DNA from: Acacia acuminata
Lineage: Eukaryota; Streptophyta; Magnoliopsida; Fabales; Fabaceae
Assembly (NCBI GenBank): GCA_019022655.1
Contig: JAFJYI010000138.1
Span: 1,302,001-1,366,000, forward strand
DNA: 64,000 nt
Direction of reading: 5' to 3'
Below, in pieces: positions 22,059 to 34,140 of the stretch (the first letter of the stretch is position 1; the number at the start of each line of letters is the position of its first letter). A program made the translations under genes and the position numbers. The notes below the pieces were generated by a model. The model was not told where the DNA came from. It did not search any database and saw nothing but the letters and a program-made list of their open reading frames with translations.

Positions 22059-24386
22059 TAATCAATACGTAATGTGAAGGTATCAGAGGGAAGAAAAAGA
22101 AGAAAGAATAAAAATAATGGATTATGCATACATGATACATGTTGATAAAAGTTTAAGAATCTAGAGAGTGTAAATGTGTAATATTGGGTTGGAAAGAAAT
22201 TAAATTTCATTTGACGGAAATAAAAGAGGTGAAGGGAAGGCCGAAATTATCGGCGCAATCTAAATATAAACTTTAAAGCAGTAGTAGCATTCACATTACA
22301 CCTAGCCGTCTAGCTTTCAAGAAAAAATAAATAATAAATATAAAAGTAATTTTTCATTCAAAATAGTGGAAGGCACTATATTTTCTAAGGTTTAAATAAA
22401 TAAAGTCACGCCATATAAAAGTCTCAATAACACGCGTTCAGCTTAGCTTGATTTAACCAATTTGAGCTGGTGTGTGTCAGTGCGTCCATGCATAAGCATG
22501 AATAGCACATTTGCACCCGGATTTAATATATTCTCTTTTTTGTAACTTTAATTAACTATATACAGATTATAAATATAAATAGTCAAATACTACTAAAATA
22601 GATGGCAAAAAAAAAAAACTACGAAAATATTTTTTAATTGTCTCAATAGACAATAAAAACTATAAAAATAGCTTTTTAAAGTTAAAATTAAAGGTTTGAA
22701 ATTAAAGTAATGAAAAATGGATTTTATAAAAATAAAATAAGTCAAACGGTCTCATGTTGGGTCTTAAGTCGTGTATCCCATGAAACTTCTATATAGGAAT
22801 TATTTTCTCTAAGAAAACTGACATGAGATTTTAAAACTTAAGGTTAGGGGGGAAAAAACATCGTCCCTGCCGGTTGAAAAAGTTCGTGCAGGCCACGCAA
22901 AGCGCATTTTGTCCTGACCTTCCAATTTTTTTTAATACATGAAAAAGGTACGCCTACAATGAAACAAACACACTGAAATTTTGTTCACTAAATATGTGCA
23001 CCTTTACTTGTAGAAATTCGCACATTGGAAGACATTGATCCGTGTCAACAGATGAACACGTATATACACATTGAACTTGAAAGAAAACATTAGAACAACG
23101 TAAACTGGAAATCAAGAGACGTGAACGCGTATTTCAGGCCCCATGTTATTGTTACGAATGGAGTTGTGGGCCTTGACATTGCAGAGTGAATGCAAACAAT
23201 CCTGATTACATCACGCTCGTTCATCCATTGATTGCTTGTTTTGGGAGAATCGTGAAAACCAGTAGAGAAAGGCTTGATGAGTCACGCGAGCCGAGTAAAT
23301 GATTCTTTTATGACATTTTCAAACGGATATGGGACTCCATTAGTCACAGGAGATTACATTAATCCAATTAGCACTTAATGTTTTTTACGAGGAACACAAA
23401 CGAATTGCTGCGGGGGAGAAAGGGAGGCAAGAGATACAAAGTAGCACATGGACATGGACCATGGTGGCTAAACCTGTGCATTATCAATACCCAGAATGTG
23501 ATAAGTGACAAAATTCGGCAGTCAAGACTAGAGCAATAACTATATATGAAACAAGTTGAAAAAAAAAAAAAAAATTGAAAGAAGGCCCAAACTGGCCTCA
23601 AGCCTAAGCCAGTTCATACATCCAATCCTCCTCTTCATCCAAATGCTCGAAGAACAGGTTGGAGTTCGGTACTTTTTGCAGTGCGGTCATAGACTCAATG
23701 CCAGCTTCCCTGAATCTGAAATCTAGGCGGCATTATCACATCTGCTGTTTAAGTTAGATATCTACACAGGAAAAACTTCTGCAAGAGCCCTATCACAATT
23801 CCATGCACTTTCATTCAAAACAGCTGCATCAGAGGCCCAGATCCCTCAGTCTGTCAGAAATGACGAGGCACAGCTGCAGTCTCATTCGAGGCTGGCTTCA
23901 CGCTTGTATCGTCTTCAATATTTCTGACATTATGAACAAAAGCTGCATGATACCATAACAGTTCAAATCAGATTATATCTCCAGCATTAACGGTAAAAAG
24001 AAAAGGCAAGTACAGGCAAAAAAAATTCAAAAATCAGAATACATGAATCATAAAGAGAAAGATACTTCAACTGCCAATTCAAATGGCAAGGGCCGCTCCT
24101 AACATACATAATACATATGATGATGGCCAATTCGAAAAAGCTAGAACACAGCCAAACCCGATGAAGCAACAAAAAAAATAACTTGGCTCATATGGAACTT
24201 AGCAGTTTGCATAAGATCGTCACTCAATAATGTTTACCCGAAATAATTAGAAAAACCAAACACTTCCACAAAACCCCAAGAAACAATGAAATACCATGAA
24301 TTCGTAAAGTTAAACATTAGAAGGATTGAGACAGCTTACCAGGGGGCTCACAACCTCCAGAAAATTTGCTTCAAACAGTTGTGATC
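22059..24386. other. Intergenic and probable 3' UTR of the SUO-like gene
   Basis: 22.06-23.3 kb is AT-rich with no recognisable gene. 23.6-24.38 kb has higher complexity and directly follows the stop codon of the minus-strand SUO-like gene, so it is probably its 3' UTR, possibly with an intron. Confidence 0.45.
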
Positions 24387-27300
24387 CTATTGCCAAGAGG
24401 GTTGTTTATAGCTGTTGTATCTATCAGCTCCATCCCATCCACCATCAGGTTCCTTTCTCTTCAATACACCTCCTGCCACCTGAAACATCTTCATCTGTTC
24501 CTCCATCAAGGCTTGGGAACTTGAGACAGGAGGTTGCTTCAACCCTGAAGGTAATCTATCATCTCTCCGTTCTGTATCTGAACCACCAGGGCCGGAATTA
24601 AGATCTAGACTTTGACCTCCCCATTTTCTACTTTCAGGCATCACGTTACTTGTACCACCTGGAAGACTCATAACATAAGGACGGGGAAAATTGGACGAGA
24701 CAACACCACCAGCTCCAACTAGCTGTGAGGGCATGGTAGGAAAGCAAAGGCCACCTGCTGTTGAGGAGTCCATGAAGGGTGTTGAACAGCCAGAAAAGGA
24801 ATTTGAAGACAAAGGAAAATTGGTTTCAAAAGGAAATCCTGGGTACTGAAATGGTGTACTGGAAGGATAAGCAAGAGCTGGAGAGGATGAAAGAACTGCC
24901 CCTCTATAGATCTCAGGACCAAAAGAAGTGCTACCTGGAGGACCCAACATTCGCTGTGCTCCAGGACCAGCAACAAAGGTCTGTTCTCCTCTACCAGGCA
25001 GAAGTGGTGGGACATTGATTGCAGGATAGGAGGTCCCTGAAGGAAACCATGATGAATAATTCCCAAAATCAGCACTATTTGTTCTTACACCATGAACAGT
25101 AGAAGGCATTGGAACAGTACTTTTTATCTGCTGGCTACGTGCTGGGGCTTCAGTGCCAACTTCATCAAGGCCTGGCCCATTATTTAGATCAAAGTCTCTT
25201 GATACATTTCCACCGCTGGATAATCCACCAGATAATGAAGGTTTAGTTGGTAAAGAAGGAATATCCAGTTTGCTCACAGAAAAACATCCAGAATCAGGAG
25301 TCTCGTCAACTCGGTTTAAATCAAGATCAAGTCCTGCAGTCCCACGGTCACGAGGCAAGGATTCTAAGCAAGTCTCTGAAGAGACATGGGTAGCCACCAC
25401 ATCCTCAAAACTTCTTTGATCAGGCACATTCAAATCAAAATCTAGAGGAGCACGACCTTGCTTGGTAGCACTATCACTAGTATTTAATAGCGGCTCTGTG
25501 TTTTTCCTAGGCTCAGCTGGTCGAAATGCACTGGTAGCAGCTGACCCTTTCCACCTAAGCTCCCCCCTACTCCGCAATGGGTTCTCTGGTGGAATAACAG
25601 GCCCTTTGGCAGCAGAAGCCACAGTAATCGAAGCATGGAAGCCCCCAGACATGGAAGAAATAGGAAGAGGCAATGGGCACGGAACGTGGACTGCAGATGA
25701 TGTAATAGGTTCTTCCTGTCTCACATCCCCTAGATTCACATCATCAACAGGAAATCCCTCATTTAAATCAAAGTCCAGATGATGTGAACCAGAGGCATGT
25801 TGTTCTTCTGCACCATCAGACACAACTCTGTCCATATTAAACCCAGAAGGCTTTTTTAGCACTTCATTCTCTTGTACAGAATTTTTTGGAGACTCAGACT
25901 GTACAGATGAATCAATGCTGAGACTGAGAACCTCTTTTCTATCCAAATTCTCTGCAGTACATTGGTTGTTGACAGCAGGCCCAGATGAGTTCACATCCCT
26001 TTGTCTTTCCTTACTATTCTCCACCTCACATGGTTTCACGTCAACAATACTTACAGCCTTCGATTCCATCAAAGGATAACTAGGACCAGAAGGTGGTATC
26101 ACAACATTCTCATTTCTGCCTTCAATAAACTCATGCTTGTGCCCTGAGATGATACTACCAGCCACTTTGTCCTCACTAATCTGGTTCTCATTACCCAAAC
26201 CAGTAGATGATTCAGGTGATTTTTCACACACTTCCTCCTCTATTTTTAGACTTACATGAGGCCCTTCACAAACTGAAACTTCATTCTCCATCTTCCTCTC
26301 ATTAACATGATCAACCTTCCAGTCTTCATCAACAGAAGTCCTTGTTTTTATTTTAGAGTCTGAATTATTGCTGCTCTTACCCCAATGAGTTTCCAATTTC
26401 CTCTGCTCATGAAGAGGACTAACCCCCTCAGGCTCCGCAACATTCTCCTTTTTAGCAGGCAATACTGTTTCAGAGGCTTCCTCCTTGGCTTCAGGCCCTA
26501 AGAATGGACCTTCCACATTATGCGACAAATCTGTACCATCAACAGTTTTCTCTCTGCAACCAGATTGTGTAGATTCACCCTCTCCAGACAGATCACATGA
26601 TCTTGATCCTACTGTATGCTTTGCATCATTCTTGAGCTGCACTGGATTAACGGTGTTTACATGATCTTCAGTAGCACCACCCTTCAAATGTTCAAGAGTG
26701 CAAGCAACTGCTTCACCTGAATGTTGTAACTTACTATCATTATTGCCTGAGCATGATTCATCTGCTGCAGGAGACTTCCTCCCAGGAGAAACTGCTGGCG
26801 TCACATTTTCTGACCTAGATATTTCTCCAGCAGCTACAGTAGCAAGTAGGTTCATCCCAGCATCATCAACAGGGGACACAGAGGGATTTGCTTCAGAAAA
26901 TTTCACACAACTTTCAATTAATGCATTCATGGAAAGAAACCCGGATGAGCTGGTTGGTTTTGATGTTTCCGTGAGTTTATCACCATCTTCAGTGACCCTG
27001 CATCCTTCACCAGTTGGTGAGTCATTACCTTCTTCACAATCAGCCACAGTTTCACTAGCATTGCAAACATCAGTGGCCATGTTCAAGATATTATTAATCT
27101 GAGAACCATCAGTTTTGCATTTCACTCTTCTATCCACATTCTCATGCTTATCTCCAGAAGGTGAGGCTTTGCCAGGCAGAATTGCAGGATCTTCACAGCC
27201 CCCACCAGCTCCCCGGGCAGGACTTCGGCCAGTGTTTGGCAACCTAACAATCAGTCTCTGATTGCTTCCATGATCAGGAAGAAGCACGTCGGGTGATTTT

Positions 27301-30300
27301 TCATGGGCTGGCTGATTTGGTGAAACCTTCTCTGAAGTTGAGTTTCTACTCAAGTTTTTTCCAGAATGGGGCTCCTTCTGAACTGCAGTTGAAGCAGACC
27401 CATGCAGACCATTGCTTGATTTCCGGGATCGAGATGCACTGCCAGGAATTTTGCCTGCACTCATTGACACAGCAGTGGAGCTCCTTGCATCTTCCCTACA
27501 AGAACCAATAGTTTTTGCTTGTTCACTAGAACAAGATAAACTGTTGTTTTGGGACTGACTAGAACTGCTGCTCCTTTCCTCCTTAATGGGTGTCAACGGT
27601 AAATCTGATGCTCCAGCTCCGGCTCCAGCTTTAAAGTTTTGCTCCTTTGAATTACAGGCCACTGAGGTGTTAGTAGCTTTGGTTGAAGAGGAAGATGGTG
27701 AAAGCTTGGGGAGTGATTCTCCTGAACTAATCTTAGCCTGAGAGTTTTTGGATGCGGATGGTAGCATTGAAGAGCTCTTTGCAGCTACGTCCGCAGATCC
27801 ACCTGTTTTCCTACTTCCAACATGAGACACCTCAGAAGATGCAGGCTTAGCCGGCCAAGAAACACCCCGGCTAGACCCAGATTTTGAGTCACTAATATTC
27901 ATTTCAGCCTCAACACGTTTCTTCCAAGTGTCAACTAAGCTCCTAGCTTTCTTTTGAATTTCAGAATTCTTGTGAGTACGTAAATGATTCACAGACTTTC
28001 CAACATTGCATGTCTGTAAGGCATGAAGGTTCACTGGGAGTTTATCCAATGCACGAAGTAGAGTCAACAGTAATTCTTCAACAGACTTGTCACTTTCTTT
28101 AGGCGTATTACCATCACCAACTTTCCCCTTATGGACCTCTTGGAGCCATTCATCCAATACAGGTAGGCCCCTGAGCTGTACAAACTTTCCAAGACAATCA
28201 AACCGATCTGTGACTGCAATTACATCAGCAAGCATTATTCGTCCAGCCAAATCTATTTTTTTATCAGCACTGTCAGGTTGCATAAGCTGTACCAGTTTTT
28301 CAACTCCCTCAAGGTCGACAAGACCACCATTCTCAGTAATTTTACCAATCTCAGACTTTAACATGTTTTCTGGCCTATGCTGACCAGTATCACCATCCTC
28401 TGTTTTGATTAACCGTTCCCTTTTAGATGAATCAGATCCCTGATCACCCCGTTCTCTCTTCTTTCCCTTACCCTGTGAACCAAAAGAAGAACTATTTTGA
28501 ACACTATCAGAACCAGATTTCAGTGAAGGTGTTGATGTCGGACCATTCAAGGGTTTTGGAGAACGGCCTCCTGACTGCACTGCCCCATGCATTTCTAGTC
28601 TTGTTTTATCTAATAGCTGGTCAACTTCTTCTTGTCGTTCCTGCATCCGTTAAGAGTTAACAAGCTTATCAATGAAGCTATTATACACAAATTATGATAC
28701 AGAGAAGCAAAAATATCGGAAGACTTACATTAATGTAGTCTTTATCAGTTAGCCACCATAAACGCTCACTCTCAATGTCATACACTCGTCTACAGACAAA
28801 TGCGGATATCCCTGAAGGAAGTTCAACACCTTTACGAAGGAATGCAACTTTACACGGATGGAGTAATGATGCAGCAGGTGTTTCATCCTTGTGAAAGGAG
28901 TAAAAGACCTCGTTTGGCGCAGCTTCCAATTGGATCCCTTTTGCAAGCTTCAAATCAGCAGTTCGGTATAGCCAATTCACTTCTAAACTCGGACTTTCTT
29001 CTTTCTTCTTCAATGTTAATTTGCGAATTATTCCTATAAAAGGTGGAGAATCTTGGGGTGGCTTGAAAAGTGCACAATCACCAACACGGATCTCGCGTCC
29101 ATCCTGTAACACAAAATCACACAAATCTTAAAACTTTGCCTCATAACAAATGGTAACAAACAATATTTTGAATATGAATAAAATTCTTAAAAAACATGGT
29201 CTGCATAATCCATTGAAATCATTTTTTCCTAATAGCCTTCTTAAAACTAGACTATTTTCTGCGAACAGCCTTTTCAAAACCAGAATTGCATTTTTTGGGG
29301 AAAACTGTAATTGTCCTCGTCAAAACAACAATTTGATTATTTAAAAAAGGACCGAAAATTCAAGAACAAAGACAAACATTGATACATGATACATTATCCA
29401 GAGCAGAATAAGAGTTCCATGAACAACTACATGAATTAAATGAGAAAATCCCATTAAGCAGCATTAAGCAATAAACACAACTTTCCACCTCCATTGCCCA
29501 AGCATCCTCTTCCTCTATGCCACAATAATAATGCTATCACCAAAAATCACCCCCAAGCCTATTTCTCCCAAGACGAAATTGAAAGTGACGCCACTGATTC
29601 ACTGAACACTTAATCAAACAGATAATCCCCAACATTTATCATCGTTAAAAACTACTACTCCTAAACGGGCAACAACATCTGTCATGTAAAAAAACGAAAT
29701 GCAATTATACTCAAACATGACGATTGCCAATTGAAACAGCGTTAAAACAGGAGTACTTCATAAAATGAATAGACCAAAAAGTGAGGGGGAAATGTATATT
29801 GTCAAGGCTCCAATCAAACTATAAGGTCTATTCGCTCAAGACCAAAAGAATACCGGTAAGACAAACATATTTTTCACAATTAAACGTATGCCCAATAAAA
29901 TGGGTAAACCCAGACCTGATGAAGATAAGAACCTCTGACAGATTAAAAGCATCAGGTGAAATGGAAGTACGAACATTAGAAAGGTCCGACAATCGAAAAT
30001 TTTAGGAAATTTTATCAAAATTCGTATCATAAGAGATAAGAATAAAATATAGACCCGAGCAAATACACGGAAATAATAATTGCGAGGATAAAAATCGTGC
30101 AGGGAACATTTGGGGGAAAACAAACTAAAGCTCCAACAGGGATAACACAGAAACGGGAGACTGACAATCCCCAAAAGCGTAATAAGGGAACGCTATTTTA
30201 CTTTGCATATGAATTCGGATGATGAAGAATCGGCTGCGGGAGCTACAGTCGTCGCGGTGGCAGGGACTGGCCACATGTGCCGCCTCTGTTTCCACTCCTC

Positions 30301-30318
30301 ACCTTCCGACACATGCAT
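24387..30318 (-). CDS. SUO: SUO-like BAH and TFIIS-N domain protein with DLN and GW/WG motifs
   Basis: Exons 30318-30202 (39 codons), 29103-28729 (125 codons) and 28640-24387 (1418 codons with stop) give 1581 residues, close to the length of Arabidopsis SUO. Order: a short N-terminus (MHVSEGEEWKQRRHMWPVP); a BAH domain at residues 40-164 (GREIRVGDCALFKPP to WWLTDKDYI); a TFIIS N-terminal helical bundle at about 270-412; then a long low-complexity Ser/Gly-rich tail. Arabidopsis SUO is reported to promote microRNA-guided translational repression, to enter the nucleus and P-bodies, and to bind AGO1 through GW motifs. Here I see KWGG (Trp1504) and GGWDG (Trp1566) near the C-terminus. The tail also carries five DLN motifs (DFDLN, LDLDLN), two of DLNxxP type, which in other plant proteins recruit co-repressors. 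The 1.1-kb first intron and the very long last exon are notable. The gene looks intact. Paralogue identity is inferred. Confidence 0.88.
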
Positions 30319-30860
30319 AGCACTCCATGTCCCTTGAATACTGAATCTATCCCAACATCATCCTTGAAAAGAAACATCAATTCCAATCGAATTCCACCTT
30401 CTTGACCCGATGAGAAACCCTAGATTCGTATAATAGGGGCTACAAGAAAACCCTAGATCGGATGTAGATCTTCAATTGGGTATAGCAAAACCAAAATCAA
30501 CGATCGAAGAAGCTGCAGCCGAAGACCGGGAAGTAGGGCTTAGGTGGCCACCGTTAACAACGAGTTAACAAAGACGAAAAAAAAGGAGGATTTCGTGTCA
30601 TTGAGATCGATAAAAAGTAACTGATAGTAACGAAATCCAGAGATTTTTTGCGAACAAGTCGCGATGAGGAAGGAAAGAGAGGTTGAGAGGTCGATGCGCT
30701 ACGCGAATCGGCGAGAGAGAAAATTGTTTTGGGCAAGAAATTTGCCAGTTCCCCAGGTAATGCCGGATGGAAACAATGCCCACGGCGTCGTTTTTATCCC
30801 CTATACGACAACGTTTGCATCTTCCCTAAATCTCAGCCAGCTCATCCAAACGCCCCGGTA
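30319..30860 (-). promoter_or_regulatory. 5' leader and promoter region of the SUO-like gene
   Basis: GC-richer DNA directly upstream of the ATG at 30318 changes to AT-rich repeats past about 30860. It probably holds the 5' UTR and core promoter. No TATA box stands out. Short open frames here have no family resemblance. Confidence 0.4.
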
Positions 30861-31015
30861 ACTTATTGACCATTAAAAAGAAGCAGATGTATCGTATCCA
30901 AGAAGAATTACCTTCCATTTTTTCCTAAATTTTGACTACTTTTTTGAAAAATCGTTAAGTTCTTAAAATTGTTTGTCTCACCTTTTTATTTAGCAATTAA
31001 GATAATTATATTATT

Positions 31016-31155
31016 AATTATGGGATATGGTATTGTCATTACCAATTTTATGTCATTACCACATCTCATTTACATTTATCATTTCTCTCTCCTACTGAGA
31101 TTCTGATCTAAGATAGAAAAGTAAGTAACTTAGTAGTGATAATATCTTATCCTTA
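31016..31155. mobile_element. Palindromic MITE, relative of the copy at 50536
   Basis: GGGATATGGTATTGTCATTACC at the left is mirrored by GTAGTGATAATATCTTATCC at the right. TGAGATTCTGATCTAAGAT in the middle corresponds to the TGAGATTTTGATCTAA phrase of the copy at 50536-50697. Confidence 0.5.
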
Positions 31156-31954
31156 TTATTATAATCGACAAGTCCTCAATGATTTTTAAGACCATTTGAT
31201 CTTTTTTTTAAAAACAAATTCAATTAAATCTAACTGAAATGTCAAAATCTAAATATAAACCTGTACTCTTAACAAATTCTTAATAAAGCTAAGAGGCTTC
31301 ATAAGATATTTATGAATCTTATAAAAATACCATAATACCCATCTATAGTTTAAAAATATTGAAGGTACTTTTGAATGAGATTCCAATTTAGACACACACT
31401 TTTAACAATTTCGTAATTATTTTAAAACAACAATTTAATCTTTTTATTTTGAAAAGTAAATCCCCATTTTTCTCGCTTAAGAACATTTTGTCGGCCTTTT
31501 GAGTTAGTAGTGGAAGAAGTGACTTATTTTTAATCTTAATTTTGCCGAAGTGAGATAAAATAAATTTAATATTGTAAATATATTTGTGTTTTAATTGATA
31601 GTATAGAAATGGTTTTTTCCAAACTGAAACATGTTTTGAATATTATTTGAAAAATTAATTGGGATGAAAAATGAATGAAAAGGGCATGAATATTTTAAAT
31701 ACTACATATATATATATATATATTAGTTGTATATATTGCAATAATTGAAGATAAAAATTTAAAACCAATTTTTTTAAAAAAAGTTAAAAAATTAATAAAA
31801 AATAAAGTCCTTAATTAAACATACTTAATGGATAAAGTTGTATATAAATTAGAAATGCATACAAATGTTTTTTTACAAGTGGATACAAAATAACAAGATA
31901 TTGCTAATTAGATCACCTATGCCTTACAAATTGGTTTCAATTTTATCAGGAACA

Positions 31955-32150
31955 CGATTCATTTATGTTGAAAAATGTATGGATATTTGATGAAGATGCT
32001 ACATCAAGTGGATCATTATTATCTCCATCACTCATATTTCCTTGTTCAACTTGGGAAAAAAAATCAGTTTGGGAATATCTACGGATAAGATTATGTATAG
32101 ACACTATTGCACAATGTGGACTTGTGTTTTAAAGCTATATAGGTGCATAT
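31955..32150 (-). pseudogene. PIF/Harbinger transposase C-terminal remnant
   Basis: On the minus strand a frame reads SIHNLIRRYSQTDFFSQV and continues to a stop near 31963. It resembles the C-terminal CxLHNFIRRxxxxDxFF region of plant PIF/Harbinger (ALP1/HARBI1-like) transposases. Immediately upstream another frame gives LYSFKTQVHIV, which fits the preceding PIF segment, so there is a frameshift between them. Most of the transposase, including the catalytic residues, is missing. The identification is from pattern memory. Confidence 0.5.
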
Positions 32151-32198
32151 CTTGCAATCTTTTAAACATATTCTTCCGGAGACTCCAAACGCTATTTA

Positions 32199-32396
32199 TT
32201 AGTGCACCTCAAACTTAAACATAATAATTGAAGAACCCATTTGTTTCCTGTCATAGAATTTTCCTGATTTTTCATTGAATCCAGAAAAAATGTTTTTCCA
32301 GCCTTCCTTCGTAAATGATGATCCTTGTCGTTGTTTCTTGTAAATTTTCTCAAAATACATTGTTGGATGAAAATTTATGTGTAACTTACACCCCAA
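32199..32396 (-). pseudogene. Myb/SANT-like DNA-binding domain remnant (Harbinger ORF1 type)
   Basis: A 65-codon frame contains GSSFTKEGWKNIFSGFNEKS and KFYDRKQM. This matches the F-K-x-x-GW...FN-x-K-T/S-G-x-x-Y-x-x-KQ pattern of the plant Myb/SANT-like domain (Myb_DNA-bind_3) found in Harbinger ORF1 proteins and related host genes. The rest of the domain is lost after KQM, where KNRW is expected. With the transposase remnant just downstream on the same strand, it suggests one decayed Harbinger element at about 31.9-32.4 kb. Confidence 0.55.
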
Positions 32397-33166
32397 GTTT
32401 CTTCACTCCTGTCTGTGTTTATATTGTTGTGTCAAGACTGGACAAGTTAACACAAACATATATTTTATCCAGTATAATCAGTATGCAAGTGTAATAATAA
32501 AAAAATATTGTTGGGGCATTGACATAATAAAGAAACAGAAACCAAGCAGAAACACTGATATGAGACTTCAACTTTTAGATAGGAAGAACCAACAAACACT
32601 TATTAAATCATAATAATTCAATTTGTTTCCGTAGGTAAAAAAAAAAAAATGCCGTATTAACCTGTAAAAGACAAAATTTTACACACAAACCACAATATTA
32701 TAGGAATAAAAGATTATGCAAATGCTAGGATTATCCCTGTTTGCTTTCCTCTATTTTATGTGTTTATTGTCCTTTAGTATGCTAGCAGCAAAATGCCTGG
32801 ATTCAAAACTGAACATTAGTAAATAAATAAAAAATGGATCTTCATAGGCTCTCAAAAGGGCAACGTATCACTTTCCACAGTAGATTAAAACAGAAAAACA
32901 AATAACAGGAAATAGAATGCAGAAGCTAACACCAACAGTAAAAAATGAAGAACAAATGAAGATTGTTCCAAAAAAAATCACCCTCATAATCACTCGCAGT
33001 TCATGTACAGTCAAGAATAAATCTTAGAAACCTGCAAAAAGGCACTCGCCATGATTATTCTGAAAAAAATAAGGGAAAAAAAAAAACAGTTCATGTCTAG
33101 GTCATGTGATTAGTCAACAAACCTCCTCCCACAAACGAATATTATGAAAATAAGTACAGAGCTAAT

Positions 33167-34132
33167 CTATGTTGCACGGACACGGCAAAATCTAAAAATG
33201 GAACGAGTCCGACACGCGTATTAGCCCGACACGCGAATTTCATCCAGACACGCGAATTTGGCTGGTGAAAGTTTCAAATGGCATTTTTGTAAATAAATCC
33301 AAAGTTGAAAGCATATCTTGTAACACCACATCTCTGCCCTAAATCGTTTCTCGGTCGAGCAGACTAGCAGAGCACCAAGCTGATCCCAAAATCTTTCTCT
33401 CCTTATGTTCAACGGCGACGGCGACGCTCTCAAATCGGACTGAATCAAAGCAACTGGAATCGACGCAATTTTCCACCTCTCCCAAATCGTGCGTTAGTGT
33501 CTGTTTTCTGCCGTTCTCCTAAACCGAGCAACTGGAATCGACAGACGACGACGGTGAGTGTTTCTTCTTCCTCGATCTTTGCGCGCGTTCTTATTGTCGT
33601 GTTCTCTTCTTTGTTCTAGTGTTCTTCGCTTCTCTGTCTGCGTTATGCTCATTGCCGACGGAATCGTGATTGTGTTCTTCGCTTCTCCCCGTCTGCGTGA
33701 CTCGTGTGATGCTCATTTTCTTTGTTCTAGTGTTTCTTCTAACTCGGAGTTGTGCGTGAGATTCTCATTTCTTTGTGATTGTGTTTGTTTTTAATATCAT
33801 TTCTAACTCGGAATCATTTTTTTGGATCGTCGACTCCCCTCCCCTATATTTCCCTGTCATTTTCTGGTTTTGATTAAATCATTGTATTTAATTAATGGAG
33901 GTGTAGCCAGAGTTGGAGGCAAATATTATTAGTGGAGATGTAGTTTAGTTATGCAAATGATTTTTCTTTTATTATATTATGTTGATGTGAAATAGACTCT
34001 CTATATTAAAAATATTATTTAATACTAAGACGTGTCGGAACGTGTCGAAATATTAGTATTTTTGAGGTAACGTGTCGATGTCACGTATCGGTAACGTGTC
34101 GGAAACACCGTGTCAGTGTCGGTGCAACATAG
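33167..34132. mobile_element. 966-bp non-autonomous TIR element with perfect 8-bp target duplication
   Basis: Terminal inverted repeats CTATGTTGCACGGACACGG at the left and CTATGTTGCACCGACACTG (reverse complement of the right end). GAGCTAAT is present on both sides (33159-33166 and 34133-34140) without mismatch. An 8-bp duplication favours the hAT superfamily; with one more base it would be an imperfect 9-bp MULE type. Subterminal regions repeat ACGTGTCGG-like words. The inside (33320-33800) has gene-leader-like composition with a GACGACGACG/GTGAGTG splice-donor-like junction but no coding frame. The clean duplication suggests recent insertion. Confidence 0.75.
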
Positions 34133-34140
34133 GAGCTAAT

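Noticed and set aside
25153..27102. Several plus-strand frames of 88-134 codons
   Set aside because: They lie opposite the 4.25-kb coding exon of the SUO-like gene and are composition shadows.
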